The notes beneath the pieces were generated by a model, which searched no databases, was not told the origin of the DNA, and worked only from the letters and a program-made list of their open reading frames with translations. A stretch of 64,000 nt of DNA, taken from Pampinifervens sp037481935 (GTDB lineage: Bacteria > Aquificota > Aquificia > Aquificales > Aquificaceae). Within the stretch, counting starts at the first letter, position 1; the number at the start of each line of letters is the position of its first letter. Shown piece after piece: positions 8,281-17,226 of this stretch. The stretch is from assembly GCF_046159715.1 (NCBI RefSeq), contig NZ_JBJXCT010000010.1, positions 1-64,000 of the forward strand. Direction: 5' to 3'. The position numbers and the translations under genes were made by a program.

Positions 8281-8940
8281 TCATAAAAGCAGACTTCTCA
8301 GCCTTACCGCATCTTCAAGAGTTAACTGCCCCGGTGCCACTGCAGCACCCACAAAGGCATAACTTATGACAGAGCCGAACACAAAACCTGCAGCCCTTGA
8401 AACTTTACCGTATTCACCCATGGCTATAAGGATTTTGTCTCCTTCCTCTTCCTTGCCAAGACAGAGAAGTCTTGCTGTATCGTCATAGGAGTTGGCTCTG
8501 ACGGAGACTTTCACAATATCTGCACCCCACCTTCTTGCCTCTCTGAAAATTTCTTTCAGTATCCAGTTGGCAGGTGTGAGCTCAAAGTTGTGGTAGGAGA
8601 TTATGAGTTTTTTACCTGCGGACTTTACCGTGTCTCTGACCTGAGATATCACTTCCTGAGAGGAAAGCTCTATGTCTGTGTAGTCGCTGTAAGGTGAGCA
8701 TGCTTTGAATATATCAAGCCTGTTTTCAACTCTTGAGCCTCCTTCTCTTTCACTTCTGACTGTAAGTATGCTTTTAAGACCACCCCTATGAACCTTATTT
8801 ATACAATCCAGCACAAACTGAGGGTCTTTCTTTTCAAAAAGGTCTACCCTCAGCTCCACTATGTCCGCACCTTTTTCTCTGCAAAGTTTCAGATTTTCTT
8901 CAAAGCCCCTGTCGGAGAGAGGGACAGCTATGAGCATCAT
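8281..8940 (-). CDS. aroD: 3-dehydroquinate dehydratase, type I
   Basis: Third step of the shikimate pathway: dehydrates 3-dehydroquinate through a Schiff base. The 219-aa product has the type I pattern: ADIVELRVDLFE near residues 25-36, the His in ISYHNFELTP, the Schiff-base Lys in DIVKVSV, and the C-terminal GSVISYAFVGAAVAPGQL. Two adjacent ATG codons (8940, 8937) are possible starts; the first overlaps the argG stop, so argG and aroD are co-transcribed. The other shikimate gene in the window is aroC (25986). Confidence 0.95.
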   Translation of the reverse strand: MMLIAVPLSDRGFEENLKLCREKGADIVELRVDLFEKKDPQFVLDCINKVHRGGLKSILTVRSEREGGSRVENRLDIFKACSPYSDYTDIELSSQEVISQVRDTVKSAGKKLIISYHNFELTPANWILKEIFREARRWGADIVKVSVRANSYDDTARLLCLGKEEEGDKILIAMGEYGKVSRAAGFVFGSVISYAFVGAAVAPGQLTLEDAVRLRSLLL

Positions 8941-10139
8941 TTCTTTCTTACTCTTCTTCCCAGCACCTTCAGAGGCAGACCAAAGACCTTTGTGAAGTTT
9001 GCACCGGCTCTGTGGTCAAAGGCGTCCTTTTCTGAGTAGGTGGCGAGGTCTTCCACATAGAGGCTGTTGGGTGAGCTTCTGCCCACAACGCGAAGGCTAC
9101 CCTTGTAAAGCTTCAGCCTTACTCTGCCCGTTGCATACCTTGCGATTCTTTCTGTAAAGGCATCCAGTGCTTCCCTGAGGGGTGAAAACCAGAGCCCTTC
9201 GTATACTACCTTTGCATATTCGTGAGGCACGTGATTTAAAAAGTAATGGAAGGTAAAACGGTCAAGCACAAGGGAAAGAAGGTCTCTGTAAGCTTCGTAG
9301 AGAACTAACGCACCGGGAGCTTCGTAAACCTCTCTGCTTTTTATACCAACAAGCCTGTTTTCCACCATGTCTATGCGACCAACTCCGTGCCCCCCGGCGA
9401 TTGCGTTAAGCCTGATTATCAGCTCACTTAGCCTTTCAAATCTCTCTCCATTTAGCCCGATGGGCACACCATTTTCAAAATCTATCTCCACATACTTCGG
9501 GTCCTGGGGAGCCTTTTCTGGAGATATGGTCCATTCAAAGGCATCCTCTGGAGGTTCTGTCCACGGGTCTTCCAGGGGTCCGCATTCTATGGAAATACCC
9601 CAGAGATTCTTGTCTATGGAGTAGGGTTTTTCCTTTGTAGCCTTTACCGGTATGTTGTGTTTGAGGGCATATTCTACCTCCTCTTCCCTTGAACGGAACT
9701 CCCATTCTCTAACCGGTGCAAGCACCTCAAGGTCCGGGTTCAGAGCCCAACTGGAGGCTTCAAACCTTACCTGGTCGTTCCCCTTACCAGTGGAGCCATG
9801 TGCCACATAGTCTGCCCCAAACTTTTCTGCATATTCCACCAGCTTTTTTGCTATTAGTGGTCTTGAAAGGCTTGCGGTAAGAGGATACTTTCCTTCGTAG
9901 AGGGCAAGTGCTCTGAGTGTTGGAAGACAGTATTCTCTTGCAAACTCTTCCTTGAGGTCTTCTACTATAGCTTCAACCGCCCCAGAGGCTTTTGCCTTGT
10001 GAGGTATTTCGGAAAGTTCCTCTCCCTGACCCACATCTGCAGTGTAAGTTATTACCTCGTAGCCTCTGTCCGTGAGCCAGCGAACTATTACAGAAGTGTC
10101 AAGTCCACCAGAGTAGGCGAGAATTACTCTTTTAGCCAT
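8937..10139 (-). CDS. argG: Argininosuccinate synthase
   Basis: ATP-dependent condensation of citrulline and aspartate in arginine synthesis. The 400-aa product opens with VILAYSGGLDTSVIVRWL, the N-type ATP pyrophosphatase loop, and continues with YTADVGQ, YVAHGSTGKGNDQVRFE and SIDKNLWGISIECG, all standard. The ATG at 10139 is selected over an upstream in-frame start because the conserved N-terminus begins there. A TATAAT (10146-10151) ends exactly 6 bases before the ATG, so transcription would start at or next to the A of ATG: a leaderless mRNA candidate. Confidence 0.97.
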   Translation of the reverse strand: MAKRVILAYSGGLDTSVIVRWLTDRGYEVITYTADVGQGEELSEIPHKAKASGAVEAIVEDLKEEFAREYCLPTLRALALYEGKYPLTASLSRPLIAKKLVEYAEKFGADYVAHGSTGKGNDQVRFEASSWALNPDLEVLAPVREWEFRSREEEVEYALKHNIPVKATKEKPYSIDKNLWGISIECGPLEDPWTEPPEDAFEWTISPEKAPQDPKYVEIDFENGVPIGLNGERFERLSELIIRLNAIAGGHGVGRIDMVENRLVGIKSREVYEAPGALVLYEAYRDLLSLVLDRFTFHYFLNHVPHEYAKVVYEGLWFSPLREALDAFTERIARYATGRVRLKLYKGSLRVVGRSSPNSLYVEDLATYSEKDAFDHRAGANFTKVFGLPLKVLGRRVRKK

Positions 10140-10145
10140 ATGCTT

Positions 10146-10151
10146 ATTATA
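10146..10151 (-). promoter_or_regulatory. -10 box for leaderless argG transcription
   Basis: TATAAT on the minus strand ends 6 bases before the argG ATG; with standard -10 geometry the +1 is the initiator A. It overlaps the stop codon of the upstream Uma2 gene. No Shine-Dalgarno is present. Confidence 0.5.
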
Positions 10152-10671
10152 ACATCTGGAAGACCTTATCAAAGTTGATATCTATCTCACACTTGCCAAA
10201 TCTGAACCCTCTGTCAGACTTTTCTCCATACCTGCCTTCCATAAGCTCAAAAACCTTCACAGTTTTTTCATCGGGATAGACAAGCACAAAATACTTCACA
10301 CCTCCCCTTTCATAGAGTTCAAACTTTAGCCCTTCGTCCATCTGCCTACTGGAAGGTGAAACTATTTCAACAACCATTTCTGGAGCTCTTTCCACTCTCT
10401 CAGGAATTTTCCCGCACAACAACATAAGGTCTGGTCTTATTGCTGTGTCATAAGATACATACCAGTCAAGCTCCACAGCAACAAAGCACTCTGAGCATTC
10501 CTTATCAAGCAGATTACCGAGCAGTTGCACAAGCCTTGAGAGTAGAACCTGATTAATCGGTCTTGGCGAAGCCATGGCGTAGGGGATGCCCTCAACAAGC
10601 TCCCAGTCTCCCTGCCAGCTTTTCCAGTCTTCTACTGTATATCTCACTGGATACTTTTCAGCCAGACCCAT
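10147..10671 (-). CDS. Uma2 family (DUF820) putative endonuclease
   Basis: 174 aa with the Uma2/DUF820 pattern, a PD-(D/E)xK-like restriction-endonuclease fold of unknown role that is frequent in cyanobacteria and thermophiles. Seen are YTVEDWKSW and WELVEGIPYAM at the N-terminus, IRPDLMLLC near residue 78, PEMVVEIVSPSSRQMD, KFELYERGGVKYFVLVYP (with the putative catalytic Asp/Glu-x-Lys), and VFELMEGRY. It lies upstream of argG with 7 bases between the stop and the argG ATG. A TATATT box ends 6 bases before its ATG. Confidence 0.85.
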   Translation of the reverse strand: MGLAEKYPVRYTVEDWKSWQGDWELVEGIPYAMASPRPINQVLLSRLVQLLGNLLDKECSECFVAVELDWYVSYDTAIRPDLMLLCGKIPERVERAPEMVVEIVSPSSRQMDEGLKFELYERGGVKYFVLVYPDEKTVKVFELMEGRYGEKSDRGFRFGKCEIDINFDKVFQML

Positions 10672-10769
10672 GCTTTAAATATAGGCATGGGGCTCCATAT
10701 ATGATACAGAGCATAAAGAAAAATTACCCACAAGGTATAAATTTTTAAAAAACCAAAGGAGGGCTCATC

Positions 10770-12281
10770 ATGGGAACAAAGGAACTTCACTATAGAGCCT
10801 ACAGACCAAGACCCTTCACAAAGGAAGAAAGGCCAAGAACCACCATACTCTTTGGTGGGCTTACATGGAAGCATGAAAGGCTCATTCAGGGTTCTCTTGA
10901 AAGGATGGGCTACAGGAGCATGCCCCTTCCCCAGATAGAGAGACAGGACCTGGACATAGGTAAGGAGTTTATAGATGTGGGTGCCTGCTGCCCAACAACC
11001 TTTACCGCGGGTAATCTGGCAAGGACGCTCATGACACTGAAGGAGAAGGAGGGCGAGGAGGCTTTAAAGAACAACTACCTTTTTGTGACCATTGGAGCCT
11101 GCGGACCCTGCAGATTTGGCCAGTATCATGAATCCTACGAGAGAGTTCTTGAAGGCATGAATCTTAAAGATTTCAGGCTTTTCCTCCTTGACCTCCTCCA
11201 GATGGAGCAGTCAGCACCCGGTGGTGGTCTTGAGATAAGCATGCCACTTACTTTCGGGCTTGTCTATTCCATGTTCTACGGAGACCTTATAACTGACATG
11301 GAGCACGCAACGAGGCCCTATGAGGTGGTTGAGGGGTCTACTGATGCCGTTGTGAAAGACAGTGTGGAACTGCTGTATGAGAAACTCAGGAACAGACCAA
11401 TAAAGGGGAAGAAAATCGACTCTCTCCTGTGGCATGTCTTTACAGGGTATTTCGTGGATGCCCTGAAAGAAGTGAGAAGGCTATGGGATGAGGTTGAAGT
11501 GGACAGGCTGAGAGTAAAGCCAAGGGTGAAGATAACAGGTGAATTCTGGCTGCAGACCCACGAAGGGGATGGCAACTATAACATGAAAAGATGGCTTGAA
11601 AAGGAAGGGGCGGAGGTCATACCTCCACCTGTGGCAGTATGGATGGACTATCTGATAAACATGGAACTTTTCAAACTGGAAGACGCAAAGGGCTTTGTGA
11701 AAAAGTATTATCTTAAAAAGTTTGCAGTAGAAAGCATAGCAAGGCTTTACAGAATGGTCTACAACAAGCTCAGAAAAGCCCTGAACAACATACCGAACCC
11801 CATGCCAGACCAGAGAAAGCTCAAAGACCTTGCAAGGCCTTACTTCCACTACAGACTCACAGGTGGTGAGGGTCACATGCTTATCGGCAAAGCCCTTTAT
11901 GCTTACAAAAATAAACAGGCGCACATGATATGTGAGCTTTCCCCTTACGGATGTCTTCCCAACACCATGTCTGTTGGCGCAATGGCAAAGGTGCTCGGAG
12001 ATTATCCGGACCTTCTTTATGCACCCATTGAAGTAAAGGGTGATGCAGAGGTGCATGCCTACTCAAGGTGTCAGATGATACTCACCGAGGCAAAGAGAAG
12101 GGCAAAGGAGGAATTTGAACAGGTGCTGGAAAAGACTGGTCTGACAGTAGAGGAAATAAGGAATTTTGAGGAAGACCATCCGGAGCTAAGGAAAGCAACC
12201 TACAGAGTGCCCCACTACGGCTATGCAGGCACTGCCAGCAACTACGCGATGCATGTGGCAAAGCTGATGGGAAAGATATAG
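10770..12281 (+). CDS. 2-hydroxyacyl-CoA dehydratase D-like protein
   Basis: 503 aa, resembling the C-terminal part of the very large acyl-CoA dehydratase activase proteins and the D-component of 2-hydroxyacyl-CoA dehydratases. Conserved Cys clusters DVGACCPTTFTAGN (near residue 73) and GACGPCRFGQYHESY (near 111) could bind a [4Fe-4S] cluster. GGEGHMLIGKA and CELSPYGCLPNTMSVG follow later. GGAGG precedes the ATG. It is 17 bases upstream of the two-domain activase gene, so the three genes to 15554 form one operon. The substrate is unknown; a radical dehydration or energy-coupled electron transfer role is inference. Confidence 0.75.
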   Translation: MGTKELHYRAYRPRPFTKEERPRTTILFGGLTWKHERLIQGSLERMGYRSMPLPQIERQDLDIGKEFIDVGACCPTTFTAGNLARTLMTLKEKEGEEALKNNYLFVTIGACGPCRFGQYHESYERVLEGMNLKDFRLFLLDLLQMEQSAPGGGLEISMPLTFGLVYSMFYGDLITDMEHATRPYEVVEGSTDAVVKDSVELLYEKLRNRPIKGKKIDSLLWHVFTGYFVDALKEVRRLWDEVEVDRLRVKPRVKITGEFWLQTHEGDGNYNMKRWLEKEGAEVIPPPVAVWMDYLINMELFKLEDAKGFVKKYYLKKFAVESIARLYRMVYNKLRKALNNIPNPMPDQRKLKDLARPYFHYRLTGGEGHMLIGKALYAYKNKQAHMICELSPYGCLPNTMSVGAMAKVLGDYPDLLYAPIEVKGDAEVHAYSRCQMILTEAKRRAKEEFEQVLEKTGLTVEEIRNFEEDHPELRKATYRVPHYGYAGTASNYAMHVAKLMGKI

Positions 12282-12298
12282 TTCTAAGGAGGTAAGGC

Positions 12299-14461
12299 AT
12301 GCTTTTGCTTGGAATAGATGTGGGTAGCACCACTTGCAAGTATGTGCTGACTGACAAAGAAGGCAACATACTTGACAGAGCCTATGAGAGGCACAACACA
12401 AAGCAGGCTGAAAAGGTTCTTGAGTTCCTGCTCAGACTTGAGGGGAGTTTTGGTTTAAAACCCGGGAGGGACAGGGTCTATATTACCGGTTCAGGTGGTG
12501 GCTTTTTAGGAGAGCTCATGGGTGCCCGCTTTGTGCAGGAGGTGGTTGCGGTTGCCACCGCGGTGGAAAGGCTCCATCCTGATGTGAGGTTTGTAAGCGA
12601 GATAGGTGGGGAGGATATGAAGACCATATTCATAAAGGAACAGGAGGGAAAGAAGAACAGACAGGTTTACATGCAGAATGTGTGTGCGGGTGGAACGGGA
12701 ACTTTTGTAGAAAAGTCTGCCAGAAAGCTGGGCATTCAGCCTGAAGTCCTATCACAGATGGGCTACGAGGGTTATACCCTTCACAGGATAAGCTCCAAGT
12801 GCGGCATATTTGCGGAGGCGGATGTGAACTCTCTCGTCAAGGCAGGCGTTCCCACAGAAGAGATAATAGCCTCCCTTTTTGAAGCAGTTGTTTACCAGAA
12901 TCTTTCCCAGCTTACCAAGGGGAACACACCTCTTCCAAAGGTTCTTCTGCTGGGAGGTCCAAACCTATTTTTCAGAGGTCTTCAGGAGGCATGGAGGGTG
13001 CATCTTCAAAAGCTGTGGAAGGAAAGAGGTGTGGGAGACTTCAGCAGGGAGGAGATGGAAGAGCTTGTTTTTGTGCCCGAAAATTCCCTCTATTATGCTG
13101 CTCTGGGATGTATTTTTACAGCTCTTGAGGAGGAAGGAGAAGTTTATAGAGGCAAGGAAAAACTTCTCTGGTGGGTAGAAGAGGGCCAGTATGAACAAAA
13201 GCTCAAGGAGGGCAAAGGAGGGCTTGCCTCCTCTGCAGAGGAGCTTCTCGAGTTCAAGAAAAAATATTCCTATGTGGTGGAGAACAAGATTGTGCCAAAG
13301 CGGGTGGAGGAAGTCATAATAGGCTGTGACTTTGGCTCTACCACTGCAAAGGCGGTCTGTATCACACCTGAGAAGGAGATAGTCTTTTCCTGCTATAGCC
13401 TGAGTAAAGGAAACCCCATAGAGGATGCAAAGGAGATATTCAGACAGATAAAGGAATATCTTGGTAGTGGCAGGGTGCTTGCCCTTGGACTTACGGGATA
13501 CGGTAAAGACCTTTTAAAGGATGTGCTGGGTGCGGATGTGGCAGTGGTGGAGACGGTTGCACATGCCACTGCAGGGCTTCACTTCTTCCCAGATGCAGAC
13601 TGCATATGCGATGTGGGTGGGGTTGATGTGAAAATCATGCTCCTGCGTAATGGTTCTGTTGTGGATTTCAGGCTCAACTCCCAGTGCTCTTCTGGAAACG
13701 GTGCCTTCCTGCAGGGCGTGGCGGAGAGGTTCAGCATTCCCCTTTCAGAGATAGCGGACAGGGCCTTTTCTGCAAAGGCCATGCCTGGCTTTACCATGGG
13801 ATGCGGTGTATTCCTTCAGAGCGATATAGTAAATCAGCAGAGGAAGGGTTGGAAGGCGGAGGAAATTCTGGCAGGACTCTGTTATGTGCTTCCCCTGAAC
13901 GTGTGGGTCTACGCGGGCAACATAAACAATCTGGCGCATGTTGGTAGAAAGTTTATCCTTCAGGGCGGCACACACAGAAACCTTGCAGTGGTAAAATCCC
14001 AGATAGACTTTATAAAGTCAAAGGTGCCAGAAGCGGAAGTCTATGTGCATCCCTACTCCGGTGAGGCGGGAGCCATAGGCGCAGCCCTTGTTGCCCTTGA
14101 ATATTACCAGAAACATGGAAATACCTCCTTCAGAGGCTTTGACAAGGTAGAAAAACTCACATACAGGGCAAGCACATCAAAGGAGACAGTTTGCAACTGG
14201 TGTCCTGTTAACTGCCAGAGGAGCTTTATAGATGTCTACATCGGTGAGGGTGAGGGAAGACCATGGAGCAAAGTGCCACTTCAGCCCGGCTGGGTAAGGC
14301 TCATAGTCAACAACGCTTGCCCCAAAGGGCTAGTGGAGGACGAAAGAGAGCTCAAAGTAGTAAAGGAAAAAATGGAGAGGGTAAAAAATGAGTTTCCTAA
14401 CATCGCTGACCTTGTTAAGAAGGAGGCCTTCAGGGTTCCGAGAGGACAGAAAGTCCATTAA
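12299..14461 (+). CDS. Tandem BcrAD/BadFG ATPase, acyl-CoA dehydratase activase-like
   Basis: 720 aa with two ASKHA-fold ATPase domains. Domain 1 (about 1-320) has GIDVGSTTCKYVLTD, NVCAGGTGTFVEKSA and SSKCGIFAEADVNSL. Domain 2 (about 335-610) has GCDFGSTTAKAV, CSSGNGAFLQGVAER and GCGVFLQSDI. The two Cys per domain are the expected ligands of a bridging [4Fe-4S] cluster. The C-terminus carries CNWCPVNC. Activases use ATP hydrolysis to inject a low-potential electron into a dehydratase. AGGAGG lies 8 bases before the ATG. It overlaps the next gene by 74 bases in the +1 frame. Confidence 0.88.
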   Translation: MLLLGIDVGSTTCKYVLTDKEGNILDRAYERHNTKQAEKVLEFLLRLEGSFGLKPGRDRVYITGSGGGFLGELMGARFVQEVVAVATAVERLHPDVRFVSEIGGEDMKTIFIKEQEGKKNRQVYMQNVCAGGTGTFVEKSARKLGIQPEVLSQMGYEGYTLHRISSKCGIFAEADVNSLVKAGVPTEEIIASLFEAVVYQNLSQLTKGNTPLPKVLLLGGPNLFFRGLQEAWRVHLQKLWKERGVGDFSREEMEELVFVPENSLYYAALGCIFTALEEEGEVYRGKEKLLWWVEEGQYEQKLKEGKGGLASSAEELLEFKKKYSYVVENKIVPKRVEEVIIGCDFGSTTAKAVCITPEKEIVFSCYSLSKGNPIEDAKEIFRQIKEYLGSGRVLALGLTGYGKDLLKDVLGADVAVVETVAHATAGLHFFPDADCICDVGGVDVKIMLLRNGSVVDFRLNSQCSSGNGAFLQGVAERFSIPLSEIADRAFSAKAMPGFTMGCGVFLQSDIVNQQRKGWKAEEILAGLCYVLPLNVWVYAGNINNLAHVGRKFILQGGTHRNLAVVKSQIDFIKSKVPEAEVYVHPYSGEAGAIGAALVALEYYQKHGNTSFRGFDKVEKLTYRASTSKETVCNWCPVNCQRSFIDVYIGEGEGRPWSKVPLQPGWVRLIVNNACPKGLVEDERELKVVKEKMERVKNEFPNIADLVKKEAFRVPRGQKVH

Positions 14462-15554
14462 GGTGGGTATTCCCAGATTTCTCAATGTCTGGGGAACCCA
14501 TCAGTTCTGGGTGGGCTTTTTCAACGCCTTAGGTGTGGGTAAGATAGTTTTCAGCTCTGAAACCTCAGAGGAACAATACAGGGAATACGGCAAGGGCAGG
14601 ATAACCATGGACTCCTGCTACCCGGTGAAAGCTCTGGCTGGACATATGGGCGAGCTTCTTCACAGGGACATAAACCTTCTCTTTGTCCCCATGATTTACT
14701 CTCTGCCTTCCTTTCTAAAGGGCCATGTGGTTGATACTCTATCCTGCACGCGCGTTATGATGAGCGTGGAGAACCTCAAGGCTGGTTTTCTGAGGGAAAA
14801 GGATGAGTTTTCCCAGAGAGGTATAAAGTTTGTCTCACCCTTTGTTCCCTTTGCGGAGCCTGAAATTCTTCCCAAGTATCTCTGGGAATCCCTCAAAGAA
14901 TATATACCAGGGCTGTCCCTCGAAGAGACGGCAAAGGCTGTGAAAGAGGGTTTTAAAGCTCTCGATACCTTTGAGGGAAAAATGAGGGAGAAGAGCCTTG
15001 AGATAATGAAATGGTGCGTGAAAAACAAAAGGCCTGCTCTTCTTGTGCTTGCCAGACCATATCACATGGACCCTGGAATAGGGCATGAAATAGACGGAGA
15101 GTTCCAGCCCTACGGATATCCAGTGCTTTGGTACAACTACCTCCCCCTCCATGACTGGCTTCTTGACTGGCTTTTTGGAGACGAGATAAGGGCAGGCATT
15201 ATAAAAAGCCCCTTTGACATCTCTGACGTATGGACATCCTCATACAGCTCCAACACCAACGAGATAATATGGGGTGCCAAGTTTGCCGCCAGGTTTCCCT
15301 GGATTACCGGGGTTATAAGACTCTCAAGCTACGAGTGCGGTATGGACCAGCCCACTTTCACACCCGTTCAGAAAATAGTGGAAAGTTCTGGAACCCTCTT
15401 TTTCAAGTTTGGTGAGCTGGACGAGACCAAACCAGCAGGTAGCGTAAAGATAAGGGTGGAGACAATAGTTTACTATCTGGAGAAGTATTCTCAGGAGATA
15501 GTAAGGAAAAAGCTTATCAGGCTTAAGCCTGTCCCCTCAGAACTTCTGACCTAA
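14388..15554 (+). CDS. DUF2229-type acyl-CoA dehydratase activase-associated protein
   Basis: 388 aa. The stretch KSIKVGIPRFLNVWGTHQFW, starting near residue 23, is where DUF2229 homology begins; before it is a poorly conserved leader that is the upstream gene read in another frame. DSCYPVKALAGHM supplies a conserved Cys, and ARPYHMDPGIGHEI and SYECGMDQPTF follow. In most bacteria this module is fused after two activase domains. Here it is a separate +1-frame gene overlapping the activase by 74 bases, either a natural split with a coupled start at ATG 14388 or a frameshifted fusion joined near 14440-14458. Confidence 0.8.
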   Translation: MSFLTSLTLLRRRPSGFREDRKSIKVGIPRFLNVWGTHQFWVGFFNALGVGKIVFSSETSEEQYREYGKGRITMDSCYPVKALAGHMGELLHRDINLLFVPMIYSLPSFLKGHVVDTLSCTRVMMSVENLKAGFLREKDEFSQRGIKFVSPFVPFAEPEILPKYLWESLKEYIPGLSLEETAKAVKEGFKALDTFEGKMREKSLEIMKWCVKNKRPALLVLARPYHMDPGIGHEIDGEFQPYGYPVLWYNYLPLHDWLLDWLFGDEIRAGIIKSPFDISDVWTSSYSSNTNEIIWGAKFAARFPWITGVIRLSSYECGMDQPTFTPVQKIVESSGTLFFKFGELDETKPAGSVKIRVETIVYYLEKYSQEIVRKKLIRLKPVPSELLT

Positions 15555-15566
15555 AATAAATATAGG

Positions 15567-16904
15567 ATGCCCTCTCTTTTAACCAGCACCTACTTTGAAT
15601 TTGCCTTCATCCTTCTTCTGGCTGTCGTCCTGGGTATTCATGGTCTGATACTTCGCCAGCCACTTATCATTACCTACATTGTCCTCGGTATTCTTCTCGG
15701 TCCTTCTGGTCTTGGACTTGTCAGGGCGCAGGATACGGTGGACATACTGGCTCAGGTGGGCGTGGCTGTGCTTCTTTTTCTCGTGGGGCTTGAGCTGAAC
15801 CCACAGTATGTAAAAAGGCTCGGAGGTGTGGCAGTAGCTACGGGCTTAGGGCAGATAGTATTTACAAGCGTTTTAGGGTTTTTTATTATACTCCTTCTTG
15901 GTAAAGACTGGGTAACATCACTTTACCTTGCCATAGCCCTTACCTTTTCTTCTACCGTCATAATCGTCAAGCTACTTTCTGACAAAAAAGAAGTAGATAC
16001 TCTTCACGGCAGAATAGCCATAGGCTTCCTTATAGTTCAGGACATAGCAGTCATAATAGCTCTTGTTGTTATGAGTGCCTTTGGCACTGGCTCGGGAGAT
16101 GAGAGTATAACAGGCATATTGCTTATGGTAATTCTAAAGCTTTCTGGTCTTGCCCTTTTTGTGTATGTTTTCATGAAATACATAGCAGATAGACTTCTCA
16201 GACTCATGGCGGGCTCGCTGGAGCTACTGCTTCTTTTTGCCATCGCATGGTCTGTGAGCCTTGCAGCAGTTGGAGAGTATTTAGAACTTTCCAAGGAACT
16301 GGGAGCTTTTCTTGCGGGTTTTTCCCTGTCTGCAACCCACTTCAGGGATGCAATAAGTGCAAGACTTACCCCCATAAGGGATTTTCTACTCCTCTTCTTC
16401 TTCATAGACCTTGGCACCAAGTTTGACCTTTCTGTTATACGCGCAGACTGGCACATAGCTCTTATCCTTTCCCTCTTTGTCCTCCTAGGAAACCCCCTTA
16501 TAGTTATGGTCATCATGGGGCTTATGGGATACAGAAAAAAGACGGGCTTTCTGGCAGGGCTCACGGTTGCACAGTTAAGCGTGTTTTCTATAATCTTTGT
16601 AGCCATGGGTATGTCTCTCGGGCACGTGGGCATGGATGCCCTCAGTATAACCACCATGGTGGGACTAATCACCATTGCCCTCTCCACATACATGATACTC
16701 TATTCTCAAAGGCTCTATAGGTGGCTTGAGCCCTTTCTTCATGTTTTTGAGAAGAGAACACCTCATGGGGAGCTCAGGTTTGAAAAGCTATTTTCTGAGG
16801 AGAGACCTGTGGATGTTATCATATTTGGTCTTGGAAGACTGGGGGCGGAGCTTCTGGAACACTGCAGAAACATGGGCATAAAGCGCTATTGGTCTGGACT
16901 ATAA
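15567..16904 (+). CDS. Kef/CPA2-type cation:proton antiporter, membrane part (frameshifted)
   Basis: 445 aa with about 12 hydrophobic segments of the sodium/hydrogen exchanger fold: YIVLGILLGPSGLGLV near residue 35, AVLLFLVGLELNP, LTFSSTVIIVKLLSD, GAFLAGFSLSATHF and FFFIDLGTKFD. After the membrane domain a nucleotide-binding RCK/TrkA-N domain begins (VDVIIFGLGRLGAELLEH) but the frame stops after six aberrant residues at 16904. The rest of the domain reads on in the +1 frame to 17226. A TAAAAT box is 9 bases before the ATG and overlaps the previous stop. Confidence 0.85.
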   Translation: MPSLLTSTYFEFAFILLLAVVLGIHGLILRQPLIITYIVLGILLGPSGLGLVRAQDTVDILAQVGVAVLLFLVGLELNPQYVKRLGGVAVATGLGQIVFTSVLGFFIILLLGKDWVTSLYLAIALTFSSTVIIVKLLSDKKEVDTLHGRIAIGFLIVQDIAVIIALVVMSAFGTGSGDESITGILLMVILKLSGLALFVYVFMKYIADRLLRLMAGSLELLLLFAIAWSVSLAAVGEYLELSKELGAFLAGFSLSATHFRDAISARLTPIRDFLLLFFFIDLGTKFDLSVIRADWHIALILSLFVLLGNPLIVMVIMGLMGYRKKTGFLAGLTVAQLSVFSIIFVAMGMSLGHVGMDALSITTMVGLITIALSTYMILYSQRLYRWLEPFLHVFEKRTPHGELRFEKLFSEERPVDVIIFGLGRLGAELLEHCRNMGIKRYWSGL

Positions 16905-17226
16905 TCCATCAAGGGTAGCAGAGCTCAGAGAAAAGGGGCTTCCTGCCTACTTTGGGTCTGCAGAGGATAGAGAGGCGGTGGCAGAACTTCCTATCCACAG
17001 AGCGGCTCTGGTAGTCATAACTGTGCCTTCCTTGGAAGACATAAAAGCTCTTGTCAGTATTCTCCGGGAGATAGGATACGATGCCAAGATAATGGCAGTG
17101 GCTCGTTCACAGAAGGATGCTGTGGAGCTAGAAAGGCTTGGCATATACCGTGTTATAAATCCTTATTATTTTGCCTTTGAGGAAATAGTAAAAGAGTTTG
17201 TAAGCCATGCTGGTGCTAAAGGGTAA
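16882..17226 (+). pseudogene. C-terminal RCK/TrkA-N part of the antiporter, in +1 frame
   Basis: From about 16882 the +1 frame reads AIGLDYNPSRVAELREKG, then YFGSAEDREAV and ALVVITVPSLEDIKALV, the second half of a TrkA-N Rossmann domain, in register with the domain begun upstream. One base change near 16881-16887 would restore a single protein of about 550 aa. It is either a real inactivating or separating frameshift or a sequence error. An ATG at 16978 could start a short fragment of 82 aa, but no ribosome site supports it. Confidence 0.75.

Noticed and set aside
16037..16693. 218-codon minus-strand frame over the antiporter
   Set aside because: Antisense to membrane helices (Leu/Ile codons read as Lys/Arg/Asn); no homology seen.
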